Below are positions 27,717-34,983 of a stretch of DNA of 64,000 bases, piece by piece (the first letter of the stretch is position 1; every line of letters begins with the position of its first letter). The position numbers and the translations under genes are program-made. Origin of the DNA: Anaerotignum sp. MB30-C6 (GTDB lineage Bacteria; Bacillota; Clostridia; Lachnospirales; Anaerotignaceae); NCBI RefSeq assembly GCF_030908465.1, contig NZ_CP133078.1, forward strand, positions 124,001 through 188,000, read 5' to 3'. A model generated the notes under the pieces. That model was not told the DNA's origin. It saw only the letters and a program-made list of their open reading frames with translations, and searched no databases.

Positions 27717-28853
27717 ATGTTGAAAAGAGGTATAGCTGCTGCATTAGCATCAGTTATGGTACTAGGGCTCACTGCGTGTGGGAAAGAACCTGTAGAAACA
27801 GGGCAGACCGATACCCCTGCAACACCAACTGGTTTTGTAGAGACAAAGGTAGAGCCTGATAGTTTTGATTCAGGTGTGGAGTTAACCAGTGATTGTTATC
27901 GTTTTATTTACGCCTTAGGAAATGCACCAGCTACCATCGACGCAGCGAAATTCTTCAAAATGCGTCTGGAACAAGAAAGTGGCGGTACATTAAGTTGTGA
28001 CATATATACAGATAACGTTTTGGGAAGTGAAAGAGAGCTATTAGAAGGATGTCAGTTTGGCAATTATGATATTGTATTAGCTACGAATGCCACCGTAGCA
28101 TCTTTTAGTAATGACATCTTCTGTTTAGACATCCCTTGGTTATATGATAATAAGCAGCAGGTTTATGAAGTGCTGGATGGTGTTTTAGGAGATACTCTTG
28201 CTGAAGGTCTTGAAGATAAAGGCTTCAAGTTATTACAATGGCAGGAAAACTCTTTCCGTACATTAACAACTTCTGACAGAGAAGTAAAATCCGTTAGTGA
28301 CTTGAAAGGGCTAAAGATCCGTATCATGGAAAATGAATTACAGTTGGCACAGTGGAAAAATTATGGGGCGAACCCTACCCCTATGGCATTTACTGAATTG
28401 TTTACTGCATTACAGCAGGGCACAGTAGATGGACAGGATAATGGTGCAGAGTTAACATGGCAGACAAAGTTCTGTGAAGTTCAAAAGTACTATACATACA
28501 CAAAACACATTTACTCCCCTTATGTTATTTTAATGAGTAATGAGAAATTCAAGTCTCTTACACCGGAACAACAGGAGATTGTAATGCGTGTTTCCGATGA
28601 AGCAGTAGCATATGAGCGTGAAAGATGCTCCGAATATGAAGCGGCTGCGATCGAGAACATCAAAAACTATCCTGGTATGACTTTCACCGAATTAACACCA
28701 GAAGCAGTAGAAGAATTTAAAGCTGCTTGCGTTGGCCTTAAAGAGTTAGCTTATAAGAAGGTAAGCAATCCAGAAATTATTGATTTACTGTATAGCGAGG
28801 TAGAAAAAGCGAAAGCAAAATATCCCGCTGAAGGTGTAGAGTCAGCTTCGTAA
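27717..28853 (+). CDS. TRAP transporter substrate-binding lipoprotein (DctP family)
   Basis: 378 residues. A lipoprotein signal peptide ends in LGLTACGK (Cys 21 acylated). The mature part has the DctP fold with YALGNAPATIDAAKFFKMRLEQES near its start and the conserved segment LKGLKIRIMENELQLAQWKNYGANPTPMAFTELFTALQQGTVDGQDN, whose Arg and Asn contact a substrate carboxylate in this family. It delivers an organic acid to the membrane subunits. AGGAGGG precedes the ATG. The exact substrate cannot be read from sequence. Confidence 0.92.
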   Translation: MLKRGIAAALASVMVLGLTACGKEPVETGQTDTPATPTGFVETKVEPDSFDSGVELTSDCYRFIYALGNAPATIDAAKFFKMRLEQESGGTLSCDIYTDNVLGSERELLEGCQFGNYDIVLATNATVASFSNDIFCLDIPWLYDNKQQVYEVLDGVLGDTLAEGLEDKGFKLLQWQENSFRTLTTSDREVKSVSDLKGLKIRIMENELQLAQWKNYGANPTPMAFTELFTALQQGTVDGQDNGAELTWQTKFCEVQKYYTYTKHIYSPYVILMSNEKFKSLTPEQQEIVMRVSDEAVAYERERCSEYEAAAIENIKNYPGMTFTELTPEAVEEFKAACVGLKELAYKKVSNPEIIDLLYSEVEKAKAKYPAEGVESAS

Positions 28854-28873
28854 ATGAGAGGGGAGGCAAAAAA

Positions 28874-29362
28874 ATGAAGTTTTTTAATGATCATTTGGAA
28901 GAGTTCTTTATCATTCCATTGATGTTTTTAATGAGTATCATTATTTTCATTCAGGTTATCATGCGTTATGCATTCCAAAATTCCTTGGTTTGGTCGGAGG
29001 AATTGGCAAGATATATGTTTGTTTGGCTTGTTTATTTTGCGGTAAGCTATACAGCTCGTCGTGAAAAGCACATTCGTATTGATGCGGCCATTAACATTTA
29101 TCCGAAAAAATTAAGACCTTTTATCGAACTTTTAAGTGAAATTATCGTTTTGGCATTTTCTCTTTTTATTGCAATAACAGCCATCACAGTATTCCAAAAA
29201 ATCACATGGAGCGGTCAGCTCTCTCCAGCGATGCGTATCCCCATGCAGTTTGTTTACGCAGCGCCTTTGGTAGGCTTTGTTTTGACTGCCATCCGTCAGA
29301 TTCAATGTGTTCTTAGAAGAATAAAAGCATTAAAGAATCATGAGGAGGTGGCTGAAGTATGA
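28874..29362 (+). CDS. TRAP transporter small membrane subunit (DctQ family)
   Basis: 162 residues with four membrane helices. The segment VIMRYAFQNSLVWSEELARYMFVWLVYF is the DctQ family hallmark. It forms the membrane complex with DctM and helps dock the binding protein. It lies 20 bases after dctP with GGGGAGG upstream and overlaps dctM by four bases (ATGA). Confidence 0.93.
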   Translation: MKFFNDHLEEFFIIPLMFLMSIIIFIQVIMRYAFQNSLVWSEELARYMFVWLVYFAVSYTARREKHIRIDAAINIYPKKLRPFIELLSEIIVLAFSLFIAITAITVFQKITWSGQLSPAMRIPMQFVYAAPLVGFVLTAIRQIQCVLRRIKALKNHEEVAEV

Positions 29363-30648
29363 CAGGTAGTATTGCTCTTGTTGTTTTTGGCACACTGATA
29401 GCTTGTTTAGTTTTAACTGTGCCTATTGGTTTTTCTTTGGGTATTGCGTCCTTATCGTATATCTTATATACAAAGCAGTTGACTTTTGGATTTATTACGC
29501 AAAACTTGGTAACTGGTGTAGACTCTTTCCCCATCATGGCGATTCCGTTTTTCGTTTTTGCCGGCGAGTTGATGGGCGGCGGCGGTATCTCCCGAAGGTT
29601 GCTGAACGTTGCCAATGTTTACTTTGGTCGAATTCAAGGTGGTTTGGCTATCGTAACTGTAGTTGTTTGTATGTTCTTTGCAGCTATTTCCGGCTCTGGC
29701 CCTGCAACAGTTGCAGCGGTAGGCGGTATGGTTGTACCTACTATGTTACAAAAGGGATACGATAGAAAGTTCGTACTGGCTTTGATTGCTGCGGCAGGTT
29801 CTATCGGTGTTATTATTCCTCCCAGTATCCCCATGGTTGTTTATAGCGTTACCACAAATAGTTCTGTAAGTAAGCTGTTTTTAGCAGGCTTTGTTCCTGG
29901 TATTTTAATCGGTTTTGTTTTGATTGGATACTCCTACTATTTCGCAAGAAAAATGGGCTACAAGGGTGATGATCAACCTTTTAGCTGGGGTAGAGCACTG
30001 AAAGAAACATGGGATAGTAAGTGGGCTTTGCTTTCTCCCGTAATTATTTTAGGTGGTATTTATGGTGGTATCTTTACACCAACAGAAGCAGCGGCTGTAT
30101 CCGTTATTTACAGCTTGGTAATTGGCTGTTTGGTTTATAAAGAATTGAACCTTAAACAGTTAATGGATGTAACAAAGAACGCTTGTGAAACAACAGCTAC
30201 AATTCTGATTGTAATTGGTTGTGCTGCTGGTTTCTCTAAAGTTCTTACATTGGGCCGTATCCCTACAACAGTAGCAACATTCTTGACATCCATGACAGAT
30301 AGTAAGATTCTTATTCTTCTGTTAATCAACATATTGTTGTTAATTGTTGGCTGTTTCATGGAAACATTGTGTGCCATTATGATTTTGGCTCCAATCCTGT
30401 TCCCTGTAGTAACAGCATTGGGTGTAGATGTAACACACTTCGGTATTATCATGGTTGTGAACTTGGCAATCGGCTTTATTACACCTCCTTTGGGTGTAAA
30501 CTTGTTCGTCGCCTCGCGAGTTGGGGAGACAACGTTGGATGCCGTCATCAAAGGAATTGTACCTTTCTTGGTGCTGATGATTGTAACCTTGATGTTAATC
30601 ACATACATACCTGCAATTTCTATGTTCTTGCCGAATGTATTAGGCTAA
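29359..30648 (+). CDS. TRAP transporter large permease subunit (DctM family)
   Basis: 429 residues, about 12 membrane helices. Family motifs include PIGFSLGIASL, PFFVFAGELMGGGGISRRLL, AISGSGPATVAAVGGMVVPTM and IIPPSIPMVVYSV. It carries out sodium-coupled uptake of the ligand delivered by DctP. The start ATG overlaps the dctQ stop. Last gene of the operon and of the integrated element. Confidence 0.95.
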   Translation: MTGSIALVVFGTLIACLVLTVPIGFSLGIASLSYILYTKQLTFGFITQNLVTGVDSFPIMAIPFFVFAGELMGGGGISRRLLNVANVYFGRIQGGLAIVTVVVCMFFAAISGSGPATVAAVGGMVVPTMLQKGYDRKFVLALIAAAGSIGVIIPPSIPMVVYSVTTNSSVSKLFLAGFVPGILIGFVLIGYSYYFARKMGYKGDDQPFSWGRALKETWDSKWALLSPVIILGGIYGGIFTPTEAAAVSVIYSLVIGCLVYKELNLKQLMDVTKNACETTATILIVIGCAAGFSKVLTLGRIPTTVATFLTSMTDSKILILLLINILLLIVGCFMETLCAIMILAPILFPVVTALGVDVTHFGIIMVVNLAIGFITPPLGVNLFVASRVGETTLDAVIKGIVPFLVLMIVTLMLITYIPAISMFLPNVLG

Positions 30649-30798
30649 CATAGACGGAAATGTAGTGATGGTTTTTGTTAGTAAGTGGAAGTGTATTTAA
30701 TTTGCAAGCATCTTATTTACTGCCACTTGTATGTTCTATGAATCTGATTCAAGGTGTCTTCTATCGTTATGGTAGTTACGACTCATATTAAACTCCAG

Positions 30799-30842
30799 AA
30801 GAACTCTCTTTCTGAAAAAGGAAGGGGGTTCTTCCTTTTTTT
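30799..30842 (+). terminator. TRAP operon terminator at the element's right end
   Basis: AAGAACTCTCTTTC pairs with GGAAGGGGGTTCTT (14 bp, three G-U), followed by CCUUUUUUU. It ends 17 bases before the right attachment core. Confidence 0.88.
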
Positions 30843-30851
30843 ACAGTTGGG

Positions 30852-31070
30852 TTACGTGTCATGGGTGCCGTGACCGTTATCATCATAAGGGCCTCTTTTC
30901 CCACTTACAAAATCCCGAAAAACAATAACTCTATTTTGAGGTGTGATAAAGTCTGCAACGGGAGAGATACCTGTATCTAGGAAGGCGATGCCAACTCCTC
31001 TCCCTGTGAAAAGGGATTCAGGAGAGGTTTTGGCTTCGCCTCTTTGGGACGAATAGTTTGGAAAAGACAT
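30852..31070 (-). pseudogene. N-terminal part of interrupted S8 (subtilisin-like) protease
   Basis: The first 70 residues of a subtilase: MSFPNYSSQRGEAKTSPESL, then VGIAFLDTGISPVADF with the catalytic Asp (about residue 32), then PYDDNGHGTH with the catalytic His (67). At the attachment core the frame leaves the protease and stops two codons later (DT, TAA). No propeptide or signal peptide is visible, so the enzyme would act inside the cell, as AprX/ISP-type subtilases do. ATG at 31070 has AAAGGAG 9 bases upstream. The rest of the gene is at 22058-22780. Confidence 0.88.
30853..30870 (+). other. Right attachment junction (attR)
   Basis: Element side TACGTG-T, core CATGGGT at 30860-30866, then protease sequence GCCGTGACC. 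The shared stretch with the left junction is GTGnCATGGGT. Confidence 0.8.
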
Positions 31071-31192
31071 GGAAAACATCTCCTTTCTTTCTCTATTAAA
31101 ATATGTTGAAATAAGTTTTTGGGAATAGGCAAAGGTATTTTTTCTTTTGGTGCATCATATCTTTTTAAAAGGCTTGTTGGGGGAGGTTCGAA

Positions 31193-31657
31193 ATGGAGGA
31201 AAAACTGAACAGCGAGCAAATGAAGCTTTTGTCGGGAATGATGGGCGCAGAAGGAAGCGATGCTCTGCGGATGATGGAGAGAATAGACCGGCTTCGCCGT
31301 CTTTTTGGAAATACGGAAACACAAAAATCCCAGGAAATTCAGACGAACGAAGCTTCGGTGCCGGAATCACCCTTTGGAAGTGACCGAGGGGAAAACATTT
31401 TATTTTCTGCCATTCCTTTTTTGGATTTGGAGTTCCAAAAGAATATTTTTGTGATTGCCCGCTTGATGGAGCTTCGGCGAGTATTAGACGGGACAAAGCT
31501 TGAGGTAAGGGAACGGCAAGAGGATCCTGCATTCCGTCGGCATAATATGCTGCGGGCGGTACGGCCTTTTTTGAAAACAGAGGAAAAAGCACAAATAGAC
31601 AGTATGCTTAAGATTATGGAAGTGAAAGATATTTTAGCTCGTAAGGAGGGACAGTAG
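31193..31657 (+). CDS. Helical hypothetical protein divergent from the S8 protease
   Basis: 154 residues, charged and helical. The C-terminal segment MLRAVRPFLKTEEKAQIDSMLKIMEVKDIL resembles a segment in the 144-residue protein at 21624. AGGTT-type site (GGGGAGG) precedes the ATG. Its start lies 122 bases from the protease start, so the two share a divergent control region. No family recognised. The arrangement suggests one functional locus with the protease. Confidence 0.6.
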   Translation: MEEKLNSEQMKLLSGMMGAEGSDALRMMERIDRLRRLFGNTETQKSQEIQTNEASVPESPFGSDRGENILFSAIPFLDLEFQKNIFVIARLMELRRVLDGTKLEVRERQEDPAFRRHNMLRAVRPFLKTEEKAQIDSMLKIMEVKDILARKEGQ

Positions 31658-31917
31658 TGGAAAAAGGATGGAATACACCCGAGGTACAGGCGTTGGGAGA
31701 AGAACGGCTACGATTGATTAAAGAAGCAGCAGAAAAGAGTCGTGGAAAAACAGGAATGGAAATGCTAGATGTATTTCTAGAGTATGGTGATCGATTGGCT
31801 CAAGGAGGGGAACTGCCCAAGGACCAGCAAAAGCTTCTTCTGGCTGCAGTTGGTGCCACTTTGCCCAAAGAGGAGCAGGAACGGTTGGTACAGATTATGT
31901 CCATGCTAGGATATTGA
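31657..31917 (+). CDS. Small helical hypothetical protein
   Basis: 86 residues, soluble and helical (EVQALGEERLRLIKEAAEKSRGKTGMEML ... KDQQKLLLAAVGATLPKEEQERLVQIMSML). The GTG start overlaps the stop of the previous gene (TAGTG), with AGGAGGGAC upstream, showing translational coupling. No family recognised. Its C-terminal helix again resembles the PFL...QI...M pattern of its neighbours. Confidence 0.6.
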   Translation: MEKGWNTPEVQALGEERLRLIKEAAEKSRGKTGMEMLDVFLEYGDRLAQGGELPKDQQKLLLAAVGATLPKEEQERLVQIMSMLGY

Positions 31918-31958
31918 TTTCTTAATCAAAAGTACATAGTTATAAATTTGATGAGAGG

Positions 31959-31994
31959 GCGGTATTTGACAATGAGTGCAGATACCGCTTTTTT
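31959..31994 (+). terminator. Terminator after the two helical-protein genes
   Basis: GCGGTAT pairs with ATACCGC across a 16-base loop, followed by UUUUUU. Confidence 0.7.
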
Positions 31995-32077
31995 GCTGTT
32001 TCGCTTTAGCGTTCGGAAAGTCCTTATAGGCGGGTAAGAATTTTTAAATAGATATTAAAGCATTTTTTTTATGAAGG

Positions 32078-32116
32078 AAAAAGCGAAAATCAGTGAATGA
32101 TTTTCGCTTTTTCTTT
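32078..32116. terminator. Bidirectional terminator
   Basis: AAAAAGCGAAAATCA pairs with TGATTTTCGCTTTTT around GTGAA. It immediately follows the stop of the Cys/Pro-rich ORF on the minus strand. Confidence 0.88.
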
Positions 32117-32482
32117 TTAAATTAATTTAAATAAATAAAGAGCTAGAATAAAAAGAGGAACCAGATTGCCATTGTTACAGGAGCAGGTGTTTGGCTCACA
32201 AGAAGGCATCTCTTTCACCTGCCATTGTTTCTCTTTTTTTACACAACCCCCTCTTGTTGGTTGTGGTGGTGAAACCCTTTCTTTGTAAATAGGTTTTTCC
32301 CCACACGTAGGTTTTGCCTCACGGAAGGAAGTTTCCTGGCAAGTACGCTGTTCTTTGCAAAAAGGAGCTTCCCTATGCGGCCCATGACCGCCACAAGAAG
32401 GCGAGGGCGTGGGCCGCTGGTTTACATTACCGCCGCCTAGGCAGGCAGAAAAAGGATGGGGTAAATTTGGGCTATGATACAT
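32117..32482 (-). CDS. Cys/Pro-rich hypothetical protein with C-terminal hydrophobic tail
   Basis: 121 residues. The N-terminal two thirds are rich in Cys, Pro, Gly and Lys (about ten Cys, e.g. GGCVKKEKQ, CEPNTCSCNNGN), and the last 16 residues LVPLFILALYLFKLI are hydrophobic, consistent with tail anchoring. AGGGAGG lies 7 bases before the ATG and a strong terminator follows, so expression is likely. Composition resembles small spore-coat or envelope proteins, but that is only an impression. Confidence 0.55.
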   Translation of the reverse strand: MYHSPNLPHPFSACLGGGNVNQRPTPSPSCGGHGPHREAPFCKEQRTCQETSFREAKPTCGEKPIYKERVSPPQPTRGGCVKKEKQWQVKEMPSCEPNTCSCNNGNLVPLFILALYLFKLI

Positions 32483-32609
32483 GGACAGTACCTCCCTATA
32501 GTCGTTGTTTCAAATATATGAGCAAAGGGTGAATATTTTTCTTCTTTTTTTTCACTGCCATACTTTTTTATGATATAGTATTAAAGAAGGTAAGGAGTGA
32601 AATAACGGT

Positions 32610-33398
32610 ATGAAAGAACATCGGGAACGAAACTTCCGTATTTTAGAATTTAAAGAAAATAAATTTGATATAATAGGTGATGTCCATGGTTGCTATGATG
32701 AGTTAATGGAACTGATAGTGGCCTTAGGGTATGAAAAAAGAGGACATGCTTATTTTCACCCCAAAGGCAGGAGATTAATTTCTGTGGGTGATGTTGCGGA
32801 TAAAGGCCCGAAGAATATATTAGCCTTGGATTTTTGGATGGATCAGGTGGCCTATGGAGGGGCTTTTTGGGTTCATGGGAACCATTGCAACAAGCTGTAT
32901 CGTTATCTTTCAGGAAACAAAGTACGTATTTCCCATGGTCTGGAAAATACCGTGGGGGAGTTGGGGGAGTTAACGAAAGAGGAGCGGCTTGCTTTTCGCA
33001 ATCGTTATATGAGCTGTTACGAAAGCCAATGTTATTACCTTCTGCTGGATAAAAAAAGGTTGGCCGTTGTCCATGGTGGATTGCGGGAGGAGTCCATGGG
33101 GCGCTTTTCCAATAAAATCCGAGCAGTATGTTTATATGGGGAAACAACGGGGGTTTTTGAAGAAAGTGGAAAGCCGGAGAGATTAGACTGGGCGGCGGAA
33201 TACCGGGGGAAGCCTTTTGTGGTGTATGGGCATACCCTTGTGGAAGAAGCGAAAATTATTAATAATACGGTAGATATCGATCAAGGCTGTGTTTACGGTG
33301 GATACTTGACGGCGTTGCGTTATCCTGAGAGGGAGTTTGTGCAGGTGCGAGGTAAAAAATATATGGAGTACCTGGGTGGTGGGAAGGTGCCAGAGTGA
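32610..33398 (+). CDS. PrpE-like metallophosphoesterase
   Basis: 262 residues of the calcineurin-like phosphoesterase fold: FDIIGDVHGCYDEL, ISVGDVADKGPKNI (usual GDxxDRGP), VHGNHCNKLYRYL, VVHGGL and VYGHTLV give the five metal-binding blocks. This set matches PrpE/PnkP-type Ser/Thr phosphatases and diadenosine tetraphosphatases. Note Lys instead of Arg in DKGP. A single gene with its own terminators downstream. Substrate uncertain. Confidence 0.82.
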   Translation: MKEHRERNFRILEFKENKFDIIGDVHGCYDELMELIVALGYEKRGHAYFHPKGRRLISVGDVADKGPKNILALDFWMDQVAYGGAFWVHGNHCNKLYRYLSGNKVRISHGLENTVGELGELTKEERLAFRNRYMSCYESQCYYLLLDKKRLAVVHGGLREESMGRFSNKIRAVCLYGETTGVFEESGKPERLDWAAEYRGKPFVVYGHTLVEEAKIINNTVDIDQGCVYGGYLTALRYPEREFVQVRGKKYMEYLGGGKVPE

Positions 33399-33525
33399 AG
33401 TCTATGTACTTGAAATGATTAAAATGACCTCCGTTTTTAGAAGGCTGGAAGCACTCGCAGTGAAAAATAAAGATAAGAATTCTTTTCATAAGCATATTTC
33501 ATTAAATTCCTAATAAACTGATAAA

Positions 33526-33560
33526 AACCATCTGTGAAACAGCGGATGGTTTCTTTATTT
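33526..33560 (+). terminator. Terminator after PrpE-like gene
   Basis: AAACCATC pairs with GATGGTTT across a 12-base loop that itself can partly pair; UCUUUAUUUUUU follows. A second hairpin with an 11-bp ATCCTCTTTTT/AAAAAGAGGAT stem lies at about 33671-33706. Confidence 0.75.
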
Positions 33561-33778
33561 TTTGACTAGAAAGGTCATCTATTTGTTATTAATAGAGTCC
33601 TTGTGTTTAACGTAAAAAGGGTGGGGCATTTCGGGCTAGATTTTGAAATCATATTTTCCCAGTTTAGGAGAAGCATCCTCTTTTTTTGTGTGAAAAAGAG
33701 GATTTTTGTTGAGGACGCCGTATTTTTCTAGTATAAGGATAAATAAATAAAGTCTGCAGATCGAGAAGGAGGGATAGT

Positions 33779-34792
33779 ATGGAACTGAGGCTCTTACAAG
33801 AAGAACGGGAGGAAAAAATCCTTGGGGAATATGCAAAAAAAAGCATTGAGACCAAGGGGAGAGGAAAATTAGAGGCCAAATGCGATATTCGCACGGATTT
33901 TCAAAGAGACAGGGATCGTATCATTCACTGTAAATCTTTCCGTCGGATGAAGCATAAAACTCAGGTTTTTATTTCCCCTGAAGGAGACCATTACCGTACA
34001 CGCTTAACCCATACCCTAGAGGTTGCGCAGATTGCAAGAAGTATTGCAAGGGCATTGAGCCTAAATGAGGATTTGACGGAGGCCATTGCACTAGGACACG
34101 ACTTGGGACATACCCCTTTTGGCCATGCAGGGGAAAGGGAGCTGGATAAGCTGTGTCAAAGCCATGGCGGGTTTTCCCATAATGAGCAAAGTTTACGTGT
34201 AGTTGAGCGTTTGGAGAAAGACGGAGCGGGACTAAACTTAACCTGGGAGGTGCGGGATGGCATTTTACATCATCGTACCAGTGGTTCGCCTGCAACCTTG
34301 GAAGGTCAGGTTGTGCAGCTTTCCGATAAAATTGCTTATACCAACCATGATATAGATGATGCGGTACGGGCGGGTATGCTGAAGCCTGCGGATGTGCCAG
34401 CGGGGATTGTTGCCCTGATCGGAACCACCTCCAGTAGCCGTATTAATGCAATGATTAGAGATACCATTTCAAACAGCGTAGGCATAGATAAAATTTGTAT
34501 GAGTCAGCAAATGCGACAGACATTGATGGACTTGAGAGAGTTTATGTTTCAAAAGGTGTATATGAGTTGTGTTGCTGTGGAGGAACACGTAAAAGCAGAA
34601 AAAATAATTGGAGATTTATACGCCTATTATATGAACCATCCTGAGGTAATGGAGGGTGAGTTTTTACAGCTTTTGCAGGAAGGCGAGCCCTTGTGGAAGG
34701 TGGTTTGTGACTATATCGCCTGTATGACGGATCGCTTTGCTGTAGCCAAGTATACGGAGCTTTTCATCCCCAAAGAATGGAATAAACTTTGA
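33779..34792 (+). CDS. dgt: dGTP triphosphohydrolase-like HD-domain protein
   Basis: 337 residues. HD motif residues occur in TRLTHTLEVAQIARSIARAL and ALGHDLGHTPFGHAGE, and HNEQSLRVVE and SDKIAYTNHDIDDA complete the site. This is the dNTPase family that converts dNTPs to nucleosides and triphosphate. GAAGGAGGG precedes the ATG. It lies upstream of dnaG, an arrangement common in Clostridia where dgt-dnaG-rpoD cluster. Confidence 0.93.
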   Translation: MELRLLQEEREEKILGEYAKKSIETKGRGKLEAKCDIRTDFQRDRDRIIHCKSFRRMKHKTQVFISPEGDHYRTRLTHTLEVAQIARSIARALSLNEDLTEAIALGHDLGHTPFGHAGERELDKLCQSHGGFSHNEQSLRVVERLEKDGAGLNLTWEVRDGILHHRTSGSPATLEGQVVQLSDKIAYTNHDIDDAVRAGMLKPADVPAGIVALIGTTSSSRINAMIRDTISNSVGIDKICMSQQMRQTLMDLREFMFQKVYMSCVAVEEHVKAEKIIGDLYAYYMNHPEVMEGEFLQLLQEGEPLWKVVCDYIACMTDRFAVAKYTELFIPKEWNKL

Positions 34793-34793
34793 A

Positions 34794-34833
34794 ATGATGA
34801 TGGTATTTGTAAAAACCATATCATTTTTTCATA
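34794..34833 (+). terminator. dgt terminator
   Basis: ATGATGATGG and CCATATCAT form an imperfect hairpin with UUUUUUC behind it. A further GGAAGTG/CACTTCC hairpin lies in the dnaG leader at 34914-34940. Confidence 0.6.
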
Positions 34834-34983
34834 AATTTTTGGGCATATATACAAAATAGAGTATTATAAAAGGATTTTCGAAGTTTCTGTCGAATTATTA
34901 AGTTTGAGGAGGAAGTGCAAGTAAAGGTTCACTTCCTTTTGCATGTTTAGAGAAAAGCGAAGGAAAAGGGTAGGTGAGAATCA

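Larger units (their letters stand above)
22774..30866 (+). mobile_element. Integrated element of about 8.1 kb interrupting an S8 protease gene
   Basis: The element lies between direct copies of CATGGGT (22774-22780 and 30860-30866); one core plus the insert is 8086 bp. Removing it restores the protease frame exactly. Contents in order: a small membrane/zinc-ribbon protein, a serine recombinase, TPP riboswitch with thiM-thiE, a GntR regulator, and a TRAP transporter whose terminator ends 17 bases before the right core. Joining the ends gives TACGTG-TCATGGGT-CACGTA, a symmetric attP-like site. The recombinase family and position fit a site-specific integration. Whether excision still occurs is unknown because the recombinase appears truncated. 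Confidence 0.82.

Noticed and set aside
31071..31192. CATAnnnT motifs in the divergent region before the protease and helical protein genes, possibly sporulation sigma sites
   Set aside because: CATATTTT and CATATCTT occur, but no convincing -35 element at proper spacing; in AT-rich DNA this is weak evidence.
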